Source: CALDTK01 sp965215115 (GTDB taxonomy: Bacteria > Bacteroidota > Bacteroidia > Chitinophagales > Saprospiraceae). From it: a stretch of DNA of 64,000 bases. Positions 54,137 through 62,568 of the stretch are shown piece after piece. The position numbers were made by a program, and so were the translations under genes. Location of the stretch: the NCBI GenBank assembly GCA_965215115.1, contig OZ244050.1, positions 2,542,001 to 2,606,000 on the forward strand, given 5' to 3'. Numbering within the stretch: the first letter of the stretch is position 1; each line of letters begins with the position of its first letter. The notes beneath the pieces were generated by a model that was not told the DNA's origin, searched no databases, and saw nothing but the letters and a program-made list of their open reading frames with translations.

Positions 54137-54221
54137 GTGCGCGTTCGGCGAGCTCCAGCTCGTGCGCACTGCGAAGTGGCTCGGTATCGTGCGCACGAGC
54201 TGGAGCTCGCCGAACGCGCAC
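54137..54221. repeat. 33-bp perfect inverted repeat between HIRAN and ABC exporter genes
   Basis: The arms at 54137-54169 and 54189-54221 are perfect 33-base complements (start GTGCGCGTTCGGCGAGC), with a 19-base loop. The right arm ends in the first base of the HIRAN stop codon and the left arm ends 5 bases from the ABC exporter's promoter box. It can form a very stable hairpin, so it may terminate the HIRAN transcript. Confidence 0.9.
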
Positions 54222-55279
54222 TACGCCACGCCCCGCCGCTTCTTCGCCGCGATCTTGCTGAGGTAGTCCGCCACCGCACCCGAGCCGATCGCCGACCACT
54301 GATTGTCCTTGCGCAGGTACAACCCAGCATCATCGCTCGGACCGGCGGGCGCGTCCGAGATGCGGGGGTAGCCATCGTCGGCGAGGCGGAGGAGGTCCTG
54401 CGCGACGGGCGTCGAGGCCATCGCGTGGGCACTGTACGCCGCGCCCTCGCGGCCCATACCGGCCACGGTGACCTGTAGCAGGACGATGGACAGCTTGCCC
54501 GGCTCATCGTGGCGGCCGACGGTGCCCTTCGGTTCGACGAGGTCGAGGTAGGCGCGGTAGAGCTGCCCGGGGCGGCGCTTGTCCGTGAGACGCAACAGCC
54601 GCTCGCCCTCCTGCTTCTGGAGGAAGCCGAGTTGGCGCGAGCCCGGGAGCCAGACGCTCACGCGTTCGTGGAACGCCTCGGTAGCCTCCTCGCGGACGAG
54701 GTAGACGTGCTGGTACGGCAGAAAACGCGTCCGCAGCTCCCGCGCGGGTGTGGCCTCGGCGGGGGCGGCGGCGTAGGTGGCGACGTGGCGGTAGCCGATG
54801 CCCGGGTCGTAGGCGGCCGCCATGCCGGCGGCGGTGAGGTCGGCCGGAAGCGCGGTGAGCAAGGCCTTGGTGCGCGCGGCCTCGAGGAGGGCGCTGCTAA
54901 ACTCGGAGACCGGCGGGAGGCTGGGGCTCGCGAGCTCCGCTAACCCAGCCGGGGCCTCGGTGGTGAGTTCGAGGGCGATGACCTCGCCGGTGGTCTCATT
55001 GACGCTGTGGACGGTGGCGCGGACGTGGTCCTCGCCGACGAGGGTGCCGTAGTCGGGTGCGGCGTGGGCGGGGAGGTAGCCGATTTGGGCGCTTCCGCAA
55101 AACACGGCAATGGCGTGCGGGTCGTGTGGGTTGTCGGGCTCGGGTTTTAGCGAAAGCTCTTCGCCGACGGGGATGGCGCGCCTGCGCTTCGGACCCTGGT
55201 GGAAGGCCCAGCCGGCGAGGCGGAGGTGGGCGAGGACGGTCTGAGTGGCGGTCGGCGCCGCGGCGGTTTCGGTGTGCAT
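54221..55279 (-). CDS. HIRAN-domain protein
   Basis: The 352-residue protein has an N-terminal HIRAN domain: LRLAGWAFHQGPKRR, GEELSLKPEPDNPHDPHAIAVF and QIGYLPAHAAPDYG. The ExxNPxDxxAI core recognises 3' DNA ends in eukaryotic HLTF. The rest (residues about 130-350) is unassigned, with a possible second beta-rich module (LPYQHVYLVREEATEAF, VSVWLPGSRQLGFLQKQEGERL). Stand-alone bacterial HIRAN proteins are uncharacterised and often near repair genes. Two motif variants (about 55088, 55143) lie in the HIRAN part. Confidence 0.8.
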   Translation of the reverse strand: MHTETAAAPTATQTVLAHLRLAGWAFHQGPKRRRAIPVGEELSLKPEPDNPHDPHAIAVFCGSAQIGYLPAHAAPDYGTLVGEDHVRATVHSVNETTGEVIALELTTEAPAGLAELASPSLPPVSEFSSALLEAARTKALLTALPADLTAAGMAAAYDPGIGYRHVATYAAAPAEATPARELRTRFLPYQHVYLVREEATEAFHERVSVWLPGSRQLGFLQKQEGERLLRLTDKRRPGQLYRAYLDLVEPKGTVGRHDEPGKLSIVLLQVTVAGMGREGAAYSAHAMASTPVAQDLLRLADDGYPRISDAPAGPSDDAGLYLRKDNQWSAIGSGAVADYLSKIAAKKRRGVA

Positions 55280-55705
55280 TTCGATCGTGTTTCCGGCTGC
55301 TAAAGTAACACGATTTGTGTTGAAATTGTGTGGAGAAGTGCTTCCGGAGTGTCACGTAATGGGGCTTTCGGGGCGTCTATTCTCGGGTACGCGGACGTTT
55401 GCGGAAAGCCTTACCTTCGAGATATAATGACCGTCTCGGCTCCACTCGACGCACCGACTGAGCTGTACTTCCGGCCCTTGGCACACTTGGCACATTTGGC
55501 GCCGGCCGCTAAGCAGCAGCCTGATTGCTAGGTTGTAGGTCTCGCGCCGCTTTACACTTTCGAGATCTCCGTAGTTATATTGCTCTTCGGAGCGTACGCG
55601 AGCCAGCGTCCGGCGGATCACCTCGGGCTTGCGGACCGGGTTACGCGCAGCGTACGAACGTTGCCCATCGGTCCCGTACTGGAGCGCTAGGCTCAAGAAA
55701 GAGCG
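55280..55705. other. Degenerate region between HIRAN gene and PIN remnant
   Basis: No intact gene is supported. Short open frames on both strands do not show start signals or recognisable domains, although the minus-strand reading 55510-55690 (RNPVRKPEVIRRTLARV, RSEEQYNYGDLESVKRRE) looks protein-like and could be a remnant. The plus-strand fragment VPYWSARLKKER (about 55670-55705) belongs to the neighbouring PIN remnant in a different frame. Confidence 0.4.
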
Positions 55706-55855
55706 CGGTTGCGCCGCGCCGGTACGCCCGTGCGCGATTTGGATATCCTCATCGGCGTGACCGCCGTCGAGCACGGGCTCACGATGGTGACCGACAACGA
55801 GCGCGACCGCGGGAAGATCGCGGGGATCGAGTTGGTGAACTGGGTGAGGCGGTAA
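55706..55855 (+). pseudogene. C-terminal remnant of a VapC-type PIN-domain toxin
   Basis: The frame reads RLRRAGTPVRDLDILIGVTA, then EHGLTMVTDNERDRGKI and AGIELVNWVRR before a stop. This is the usual C-terminal third of VapC toxins (AGTPxxDLDLLIAATA, LVTxNxRxF, IPGLxLENW). A stop codon lies 15 bases upstream in frame and the preceding part is in another frame, so the N-terminal catalytic half is missing and no VapB-like antitoxin is seen. The downstream spacer (55856-56108) contains one variant and one perfect motif copy (about 55957 and 56050). Confidence 0.55.
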
Positions 55856-56093
55856 GGAAAGTGTGGCCGGTGCGCCTGTTTCGGCCGGGGGCGCACTGGC
55901 TAGCGTGAGATGGGGGGGGCTTCTCTAAGCAGTCGAACGCGCCCTGCGTACCGCCCGTTTTGGCGCAAGCCTACCCTCCCCGCAAAGTCACGTTTTGCAC
56001 ACCCGCGAGCCGCTCTTACAAACTGCACAAAGTCAACGACTTACACCCTGTTTTGGCGAAAGCCCCCGCCCCCTGAATCCGGGTAAAAAGCCG

Positions 56094-56101
56094 TACTTTT
56101 G
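56094..56101 (+). promoter_or_regulatory. -7 box TACTTTTG upstream of gyrB
   Basis: TACTTTTG is a perfect TAnnTTTG and ends 7 bases before ATG 56109, so the leader is predicted to be only about 4 bases. A perfect 15-mer copy is centred about 40 bases upstream. Confidence 0.6.
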
Positions 56102-56108
56102 ACCCCTT

Positions 56109-58085
56109 ATGGTAGAGGAAAATCTGAATCCCACATCCGCGAACTACGGCGCCTCCAACATCACCGCCCTCGAGGGCCTGGAAGCCGTGCGGATGCGGCC
56201 CGGGATGTACATCGGCTCCACGGACGCGAAGGGCCTCCACCACCTCGTCTGGGAGGTGATCGACAACTCGATCGACGAGCACCTCGCCGGGTACTGCAAC
56301 GAGATCACGACCATCGTCCACCCCGACAACTCCGTCACCGTCATCGACGACGGCCGCGGGATCCCGACGGGGATGCACCCGAAGCTCGGGAAGTCCGCCC
56401 TGGAGGTCGTCATGACGGTGTTGCACGCCGGCGGTAAGTTCGACAAGGACACCTACAAGGTATCGGGGGGCCTGCACGGCGTGGGCGTGTCTTGCGTCAA
56501 CGCCCTGTCGATCTACCTGCGGGCCGAGGTCCACCGCGAGGGCAAGGTCTTCGAGCAGACCTTCTCGGAGGGCAAGCCCACCTCGGAGGTGAAGGTGATC
56601 GGGGAGTCGCAGAAGACCGGCACGCAGATCACCTTCCGCCCGGACGAGAAGATCTTCCCCGAGCGCGTCTACAAGTACGACACGCTCTCGGTGCGGATGC
56701 GCGAACTGGCCTACCTCAACTCGGGCCTGCGGCTCACGCTCGTCGACGAGCGCGAGGAGGTCGAGGACGACGACGGCAAGCCGGCCGGTTTCCGGACGCA
56801 GCACTACTACTCGGAGGGCGGACTCAAGGAGTTCGTCCAGTACCTCGACGAGTCGCGCGAGCCCCTGATCGAGGAGCCGATTCACGTGATCGGTAAGGAG
56901 GAGAACGTCGAGGTGGAGGTCGCGATGCAGTACAACAACTCCTTCACGGAGAACATCCACTCCTACGTCAACAACATCAACACCCGCGAGGGCGGCACGC
57001 ACGTGTCGGGCTTCCGGCGCGCGGTGGCCCGTGAGTTCGGGAAGTACGGCGAGGACTCGGGGATGTTCTCGAAGCTGAAGTTCAAGATCAACACCGACGA
57101 CTTCCGCGAGGGCATGACGGCCGTGGTGAGCGTGAAGGTGCCCGAGCCACAGTTCAAGGGGCAGACCAAGGGCGAGCTCGGCAACTCCGAGGTGACGGGC
57201 ATCGTGAGTCGGGCGATGGGCAATGCCCTCAAGATCTTCCTGGAGGAGAACCCCTCGAAGGCGCGGCGCATCGTCGAAAAGGTGATCCTCGCGGCCACGG
57301 CCCGTCACGCTGCCCGCAAGGCCCGCGAGACGGTGCAGCGCAAGAACGTCCTGGCCGGTGGTGGCCTTCCGGGAAAACTGTCCGACTGCTCGTCGAAGGA
57401 CCCGGGCGAGTCGGAGATCTTCCTCGTCGAGGGGGACTCCGCCGGCGGGACCGCCAAGCAGGGTCGCGACCGCGTCTTCCAGGCCATCCTGCCGTTGCGC
57501 GGCAAGATCCTCAACGTCGAGAAGGCGATGGAGTACAAGATCTACGACAATGAGGAGATCAAGAACATGTTTACCGCCCTCGGGGTAAGCATCGAGGAGA
57601 AGCACGGCGAGCGCGTCCTGAACATCGACAAACTCCGCTACCACAAGGTGGTCATCATGTGTGACGCCGACGTGGACGGCTCGCACATCGTGACCCTGAT
57701 CCTCACGTTCTTCTTCCGCTACATGCGGCCGCTCGTGGAGCAGGGCTTCATCTACATCGCCGCCCCGCCGCTGTACCGCATCGCGAAGGGCACGAAGTAC
57801 CAGTACGCCTGGAACGACGAGGAGCGCCGGGAGGCCATGCTCCGGATCGGCAACGGGCCGGACGACACCGGTGTCAAGATCCAGCGCTACAAGGGCCTCG
57901 GGGAGATGAACGCCGAGCAGCTCTGGGACACGACCATGGACCCGACCACGCGCATGCTGCGCCTCGTGACCATCGACGACGCCCTGGAGGCCGACCGCAT
58001 CTTCGCAATGCTGATGGGCGACGAGGTGCCGCCGCGCAGGGCCTTCATCGAGGCGAATGCGAAGTACGCGAAGGTGGATGCCTGA
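56109..58085 (+). CDS. gyrB: DNA gyrase subunit B
   Basis: The 658-residue protein has the GHKL ATPase site (EVIDNSIDEHLAGYC, VIDDGRGIPTGMH, SGGLHGVGVSCVNALS), the transducer domain, and the TOPRIM domain with SEIFLVEGDSAGGTAKQGRDR, ILPLRGKILNVEKA and MCDADVDGSHI. The C-terminal YKGLGEMNAEQLWDTTMDP is complete. It acts with GyrA to introduce negative supercoils. The ParE/GyrB distinction rests on length and the QGRDR turn, and GyrB is preferred. No interspersed-motif copies occur inside this 2-kb conserved gene. Confidence 0.96.
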   Translation: MVEENLNPTSANYGASNITALEGLEAVRMRPGMYIGSTDAKGLHHLVWEVIDNSIDEHLAGYCNEITTIVHPDNSVTVIDDGRGIPTGMHPKLGKSALEVVMTVLHAGGKFDKDTYKVSGGLHGVGVSCVNALSIYLRAEVHREGKVFEQTFSEGKPTSEVKVIGESQKTGTQITFRPDEKIFPERVYKYDTLSVRMRELAYLNSGLRLTLVDEREEVEDDDGKPAGFRTQHYYSEGGLKEFVQYLDESREPLIEEPIHVIGKEENVEVEVAMQYNNSFTENIHSYVNNINTREGGTHVSGFRRAVAREFGKYGEDSGMFSKLKFKINTDDFREGMTAVVSVKVPEPQFKGQTKGELGNSEVTGIVSRAMGNALKIFLEENPSKARRIVEKVILAATARHAARKARETVQRKNVLAGGGLPGKLSDCSSKDPGESEIFLVEGDSAGGTAKQGRDRVFQAILPLRGKILNVEKAMEYKIYDNEEIKNMFTALGVSIEEKHGERVLNIDKLRYHKVVIMCDADVDGSHIVTLILTFFFRYMRPLVEQGFIYIAAPPLYRIAKGTKYQYAWNDEERREAMLRIGNGPDDTGVKIQRYKGLGEMNAEQLWDTTMDPTTRMLRLVTIDDALEADRIFAMLMGDEVPPRRAFIEANAKYAKVDA

Positions 58086-58200
58086 GGTAAGTGTTGAAGG
58101 GTGAAGGTGGGATTGTTGAAGGGGGGGCACGTTCGGTCGCTACAGTACGGATGCCTGTGCCGTAGCGCCTTTCGGCAAAACGCGCCGTCCACTCATCTGC
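58086..58200. repeat. Mirrored intergenic element 6 behind gyrB
   Basis: GTTGAAGGGTGAAGGTGGG and TTGAAGGGGGGG words on the left are only loosely answered by ATCTGCCTTCACGCC on the right. The core has GCACGTTCGGTCGCTAC and GTGCCGTAGCGCC, related to the core words of elements 1, 3 and 4. It separates the convergent gyrB and GH109-like genes, and includes the motif variant TTTCGGCAAAAC (about 58167). Confidence 0.5.
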
Positions 58201-58202
58201 CT

Positions 58203-59603
58203 TCACGCCACCACCTTTAGCCCAGCCGTCTCTGGCCAGTCGCCCCTGGTGAAGTCCGGAAACATCTGAGGGGCTCCACCACTCGCAACCGACTTTTCGC
58301 TGAGGGGCGCGACGGCGCTCCAGAGGCAGCCCTCGTAGAGGTTTTGGTCGAGTGGTTCGCCGCGCTGGAGGCACTCCACGATGCGGACCATCATCAGGCC
58401 GTCCATGCCGCCGTGGCCGCTTGACTTGGTGCTGTCGTTGAGGCGACGGTAAAGGGGGTGCTCGTACTGTTCGCGCAGGGCGTCGAGCTGTTCGCCTTCG
58501 GCCCAGTGGTGGTGATCCTCGGTGGCCCCCGGCACCCCGCCCTCGAGGGCGACGCGCGTCGGGAAGCCCGCCAGGCAACCGCGCGTACCCTGGATCAGGT
58601 TGAGGCGCGTGTACGGCCGCGGACTCGTCTCGTCCCACTGCACCATGATCGTGCGGCCGAGCCGCGTCTTGATGATCGAAGTATTGAGGTCGCCGCCCTT
58701 GTACGTTAGCTCGTTCCACTTGTGCGCTGGCGGGTAGTGGGTTTTGGCGAAAGCCGCCCGGCCGATCGCGGGCGTCGAGTAGGACACGAGGCTCCCGAAG
58801 GTGTCTTCGCCGCGGGCGAGGTTCATGTACTGCGCCACGGGGCCGAGGCCGTGCGTCGGGTAGAGGTTGCCATCGCGGCGGGCGTAGTGACCCGTGCGCC
58901 AGGAGCCGGTGCCGCGGTCGACATCGGCCATCTGCTTGCGCAAATCGTGGATGTAGGCGGCCTCGCCATGCAGGAGCTCGCCGATCTGGCCAGCGCGCAC
59001 GAGGTTGAGGAAGAAGAGTTCGTCGCGGCCGTAGTTGACGTTCTCCAGCATCATGCAGTGGCGCTGCGCGCGCTCGGCGGCGTCGACGATGGACCACATC
59101 TCGGGCACCGTGACCGCGATCGGGACCTCGACGAAGACGTGCGCGCCGGCCTCTAGGCTCGCGATGGCCATCGGGGCGTGGTTGGTCCAATTGGTGGCCA
59201 CGAACACGACATCCGGGCGCACCTCGGCGAGCATCCGGCGCCAGGCCTCCGCCTCACCGGAGTACGGAGCCACACTAGCGTGCCGGGTGCCGCCGCCGAT
59301 GCCGGCGGCCACGGTGCGCCACCGTTCTACGTTGTCGGCGTAGAGGTCGCAGATGGCGACGATCTCCGTACCGGGCAGGCGTCCGAAGGACTCCAGGTGG
59401 TCGCCCCCGCGAGCCCCGACCCCGATGAAGGCCGCGCGGATGTTGGGCAGCGGTGGGGCCGCGAAGCCGCCGAGGTAGGTGGCGCCGGGGGCGCGGGCGG
59501 GCGTGTCGGCCCCGGCGAAAGCCCCGAGGAGCGGTGCGGCGGAGATGGCCCCGGCCGACAGGGCGGCGCGGCGGAGGAACTGGCGGCGGGGGAGGGGGCG
59601 CAT
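58203..59603 (-). CDS. GH109-like Gfo/Idh/MocA oxidoreductase-fold glycosidase, Tat-exported
   Basis: The 466-residue protein has a twin-arginine signal (PRRQFLRRAALSAGAI). A Rossmann fold follows with AAFIGVGARGGDHLESFG, then VAICDLYADNVERW, HVFVEVPIAVTVPEMW and THGLGPVAQYMNLARGEDTF. The GARGGDH and HGLGPVAQYMN segments match GH109 alpha-N-acetylgalactosaminidases, which use bound NAD in an oxidation/elimination mechanism. ENVNYGRDELFFLNLVRAG also fits. The enzyme probably acts on secreted glycans, and the exact sugar is an inference. A perfect motif copy (58740) encodes AFAKTHYPP. Confidence 0.88.
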   Translation of the reverse strand: MRPLPRRQFLRRAALSAGAISAAPLLGAFAGADTPARAPGATYLGGFAAPPLPNIRAAFIGVGARGGDHLESFGRLPGTEIVAICDLYADNVERWRTVAAGIGGGTRHASVAPYSGEAEAWRRMLAEVRPDVVFVATNWTNHAPMAIASLEAGAHVFVEVPIAVTVPEMWSIVDAAERAQRHCMMLENVNYGRDELFFLNLVRAGQIGELLHGEAAYIHDLRKQMADVDRGTGSWRTGHYARRDGNLYPTHGLGPVAQYMNLARGEDTFGSLVSYSTPAIGRAAFAKTHYPPAHKWNELTYKGGDLNTSIIKTRLGRTIMVQWDETSPRPYTRLNLIQGTRGCLAGFPTRVALEGGVPGATEDHHHWAEGEQLDALREQYEHPLYRRLNDSTKSSGHGGMDGLMMVRIVECLQRGEPLDQNLYEGCLWSAVAPLSEKSVASGGAPQMFPDFTRGDWPETAGLKVVA

Positions 59604-59724
59604 GAGGTGACGTGTGAGAGGTGGGAAGCTACGGCACGGCGGCCACCGGGGCCCCGTCGGCGCCCGCCCGCGGCCGTGGCCCCTTGCGCTGAACCATTAC
59701 CGCCCCGGTCGCCTTCCCCCAAGC

Positions 59725-60666
59725 ATGCTCGCCCACACCGAAACCGTCGCCCCCGGCGTCACCCGCCTCCCCGTTGCATTCGTCAACGCCTACGCCCTCG
59801 CCGCGGACGATGGCTCGTGGGTACTGGTGGATACTTGCCTGCCCGGGGCGGCGGCCTACCTCCGGCCCGCCGCCGAAGGTCTGCTCGACGGGCCGCCCAG
59901 CGCCATCGTGCTCACGCACGGACACTTCGACCACGCCGGGAGTGCCGCCGAACTGGCCCGCGCGTGGGGGGTGCCCATCTACGCCCACGCCGAGGAGTTG
60001 CCTTTCCTTACCGGGCGATCCGACTACCCGCCGGCCGATCCGTCGATGGGCGGGGCGATCGCCCAGCTGGCGCGGGCTTTCCCGTCGGCGGGCTACGATT
60101 TCGGGGAGCGCGTGCGGGCCTTGCCGGCCGACGGCAGCGTACCGGGACTCCCGGGCTGGCGTTGGCTACACACCCCCGGACACACCCCCGGCCACGTGTC
60201 ACTGTGGCGCGAGTCGGACCGCACGCTCCTCGCCGGAGACGCCTTCGCGACGATGGACCTCGACAGCTGGCTCTCGCAGGTGACGCACGCGCGCGAGCTG
60301 GCCCGCTCGCCGGTGCCCTTTACGCCCGACTGGGACGCCGCCGAGGCCAGCGTGGCGCGTCTGGCCGAGCTCAGGCCCCGCGCCGTCGGGGCCGGGCACG
60401 GGCGTGCGATCACGGACGCGAAGCTCGCCGGACGGCTCGTGATTTTCGCGACTGAGCCTCAGCGACCGGGCTACGGGCGCTACGCGGACACGCCCGCGAC
60501 CTTCGACGAGGACCGCGGGCTGGTGTCGGTGCCGCCGCCGGTGTTCGACCGGGCGCTGGTGTGGTTGCTCGGCGGGGTAGCCGTCGCGGGGCTGTTGGTC
60601 GCAGGGCTGTCGGTGCGCAAGGGTCGAGACGGGCGGCTCAGGGAGTATCGCGCGCTGCATCGCTGA
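59725..60666 (+). CDS. MBL-fold metallo-hydrolase with C-terminal membrane segment
   Basis: The 313-residue protein has the metallo-beta-lactamase-fold motif IVLTHGHFDHAGS (HXHXDH), then HTPGHTPGHVSLW, LLAGDAFATMD and AVGAGHGRAI, giving a full dinuclear metal site. A hydrophobic helix near residues 277-295 (VWLLGGVAVAGLLVAGLSV) anchors the C-terminus. ATG 59725 is chosen by similarity. Substrate is unknown: glyoxalase II-like and quorum-lactonase-like members both share these motifs. Confidence 0.88.
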   Translation: MLAHTETVAPGVTRLPVAFVNAYALAADDGSWVLVDTCLPGAAAYLRPAAEGLLDGPPSAIVLTHGHFDHAGSAAELARAWGVPIYAHAEELPFLTGRSDYPPADPSMGGAIAQLARAFPSAGYDFGERVRALPADGSVPGLPGWRWLHTPGHTPGHVSLWRESDRTLLAGDAFATMDLDSWLSQVTHARELARSPVPFTPDWDAAEASVARLAELRPRAVGAGHGRAITDAKLAGRLVIFATEPQRPGYGRYADTPATFDEDRGLVSVPPPVFDRALVWLLGGVAVAGLLVAGLSVRKGRDGRLREYRALHR

Positions 60667-60757
60667 GCAGTGGCACCGCCGCCTACGCTGGCTGATGACC
60701 TAAGGTCTTGCCGGCCTTACTTATCATCCGTCAAGTCGTGCGTAACTGCCCCGCGCT

Positions 60758-60765
60758 TACCTTCC
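60758..60765 (+). promoter_or_regulatory. -7 box TACCTTCC upstream of the 60770 gene
   Basis: TACCTTCC ends 4 bases before ATG 60770, predicting a transcript that begins at the start codon. Confidence 0.5.
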
Positions 60766-60769
60766 CGCT

Positions 60770-61399
60770 ATGCTTACCCACGACGTTTCGGCTTTCGCCA
60801 AAACCAGCCCGCGCCACCGTCCACACGTCGATTACGAGCTCCCGCGACCGGGCTACGTGCTCCACGGGCCCGCCCGCCGCGCCGCCGAGGTCATCCAACT
60901 CTGGATCCTGCCCTTCGTCGGCCTGCCGGTGGCGTGGTGGGCGTGGACGGCGCTCGGCTACGGCGCCACCGAGGTCACTGTCGCGCTGGCCATCCCGGTG
61001 GTGATGATGATGGGGGTCGTGTACTGGGGTACGCAAGTGTGGCAGGGGTGGACCTTCCCGGTGCCGTATGCGCCGAACGGCTACCTGCTGCAGATCGGGC
61101 TCATCTACTCGGCGACCGAGCACTTGGTGTTGCTCGGCGTGCGTCCCTTGCTGACCCTGGGCCTCGGCGAGGCGGTGGACACGGTACTCTTCGTTGTGGC
61201 CGGGGGCATCCTCGGCGGCATCGCCGGGTGCGTATTTGATTTTTTTGCCCTCAAGTACGATATCCTGCGGGTCTTCGTGCGGCCCTTCCGTGAGGGCAAA
61301 CCACCCGCCGAGGTCGTGCCGGTGTACGGGCCTAGGTTTTTTACGCTGGTCGCACTAGCCGTCTCGACGAGCACCGCGCTCGTGTTTGCCATCTTATGA
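60770..61399 (+). CDS. Membrane protein of unknown function
   Basis: The 209-residue protein has about four to five membrane helices (VIQLWILPFVGLPVAWWAW, VTVALAIPVVMMMGVVYWG, TVLFVVAGGILGGIAGCVF, FFTLVALAVSTSTALVFAIL). An N-terminal cytoplasmic segment contains HVDYELPRPGYVLHGP. I do not recognise the family. A perfect motif copy (60789) encodes SAFAKTSPR right after the first six codons. The stop overlaps the next gene's start (ATGA), so it is likely co-transcribed with the GH43-like enzyme. Confidence 0.7.
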   Translation: MLTHDVSAFAKTSPRHRPHVDYELPRPGYVLHGPARRAAEVIQLWILPFVGLPVAWWAWTALGYGATEVTVALAIPVVMMMGVVYWGTQVWQGWTFPVPYAPNGYLLQIGLIYSATEHLVLLGVRPLLTLGLGEAVDTVLFVVAGGILGGIAGCVFDFFALKYDILRVFVRPFREGKPPAEVVPVYGPRFFTLVALAVSTSTALVFAIL

Positions 61400-62532
61400 A
61401 TTGGCGCTACGTCCTGATTGGTCTCGGGGTCCTGTTGGCCGTCCCGCTGTGCGTCTTCGCCGGGCACCACCTCCTGGCCGCCTTGGCGCGCATCGGCTAC
61501 GAAAGTCGATTGGCGAACGAGCAGCAGGTACCGCGCACGGGATTGATCCCGGGTGGCGACCGCCTCACTGTCCGCAATCCCATCAGCGAGACGGGCCAGG
61601 ACCCGTGGATCGCGCACGTCGCCGCCGACAGTGCCGCGCCCTACCACTACGTCTACACCGAGGTCACCGAGCGCGGCGAGCGGCTCTACGTCAAGCGCGC
61701 GCCCGACATCTTCGGCTTCGACACGATCGCGCCTTACTTCACCTGGGACCCGCGGGCCGAGGCCACGACGGCCGAGCTTCAGATGCTGTGGGCACCGGAG
61801 TTGCACCAGGTCGACGGGCACTGGGTCATCTACGTCGCGGCCAATTCCACCAACAGCCTCTTCGCCGGTACGCACCGCATGCACGCCCTGGTGGCGCACG
61901 ACGATGCCGACCTCGGCCAGGGCTTCCTCTACATGGGCGAGCTCGAGCTGCCGGGCGATCGCTGGGCCATCGACGGGACCTACTTCCGCCACGCCGGCCA
62001 GGGCTACTTCGTGTGGAGTGGCTGGGCCGCCGACGAGAAGCTCAACCAGCGACTCTACATCTGCCGCATGGATGACGCCCTCACGCCGGCCATCGGCGAG
62101 CCGGCCGTCGAGATCAGTCGCCCCACCTACGACTGGGAGTTGCGCGGGCGGCGCCTCAACCTGTGGCCCTCGATCAACGAGGGTCCGGTCCAGCTCCAGC
62201 ACGCGGGCCGCAACTTCCTGGTCTACGCCGCCTCCGGATCGTGGAGCGACTACTACTGCCTCGGCCTGCTCGAGCTGACCGGTGACGACCCGCTCGACCC
62301 GGCCGCCTGGACGAAGCACCCGGAGCCGGTGTTAGCGGGGCGCGGCGACGTGATCGCGCCCGGGCACAACAGCTTCCTGCGGCGCGGCGACGAGCTGCTG
62401 TGCGTCTACCACGCCGCGAAGTTCTCCCGCGCGGGCTGGGACCGCGAGGTGCACATCGGGGTGATGGACTTCGATGAGCGGGGGTGGCCGGTGTTCCCGG
62501 AGCCGAAGCGGGGGGTGGTGGTGGCGAGGTGA
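61396..62532 (+). CDS. GH43-like glycoside hydrolase, membrane-anchored
   Basis: The 378-residue protein has an N-terminal membrane anchor (YVLIGLGVLLAVPLCVFAGHHLLAAL). The five-bladed beta-propeller pattern of GH43/GH117-like enzymes follows: GQDPWIAHV with the base Asp, LQMLWAPELHQVDGHWVIYVAA, WAIDGTYFRHAGQGYFVWSGW with the second Asp, and SINEGPVQLQHAGRNFLVYAASG with the acid Glu. It would hydrolyse arabinose- or xylose-type linkages on the periplasmic side. It overlaps the upstream membrane-protein gene by four bases. Confidence 0.85.
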   Translation: MNWRYVLIGLGVLLAVPLCVFAGHHLLAALARIGYESRLANEQQVPRTGLIPGGDRLTVRNPISETGQDPWIAHVAADSAAPYHYVYTEVTERGERLYVKRAPDIFGFDTIAPYFTWDPRAEATTAELQMLWAPELHQVDGHWVIYVAANSTNSLFAGTHRMHALVAHDDADLGQGFLYMGELELPGDRWAIDGTYFRHAGQGYFVWSGWAADEKLNQRLYICRMDDALTPAIGEPAVEISRPTYDWELRGRRLNLWPSINEGPVQLQHAGRNFLVYAASGSWSDYYCLGLLELTGDDPLDPAAWTKHPEPVLAGRGDVIAPGHNSFLRRGDELLCVYHAAKFSRAGWDREVHIGVMDFDERGWPVFPEPKRGVVVAR

Positions 62533-62568
62533 TGCGTGGGGGGGGAGTAAACACGGTGGCGCAATGCT

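Noticed and set aside
56016..58130. Very long minus-strand frame opposite gyrB
   Set aside because: It is a codon-bias shadow of gyrB with no recognisable domain.
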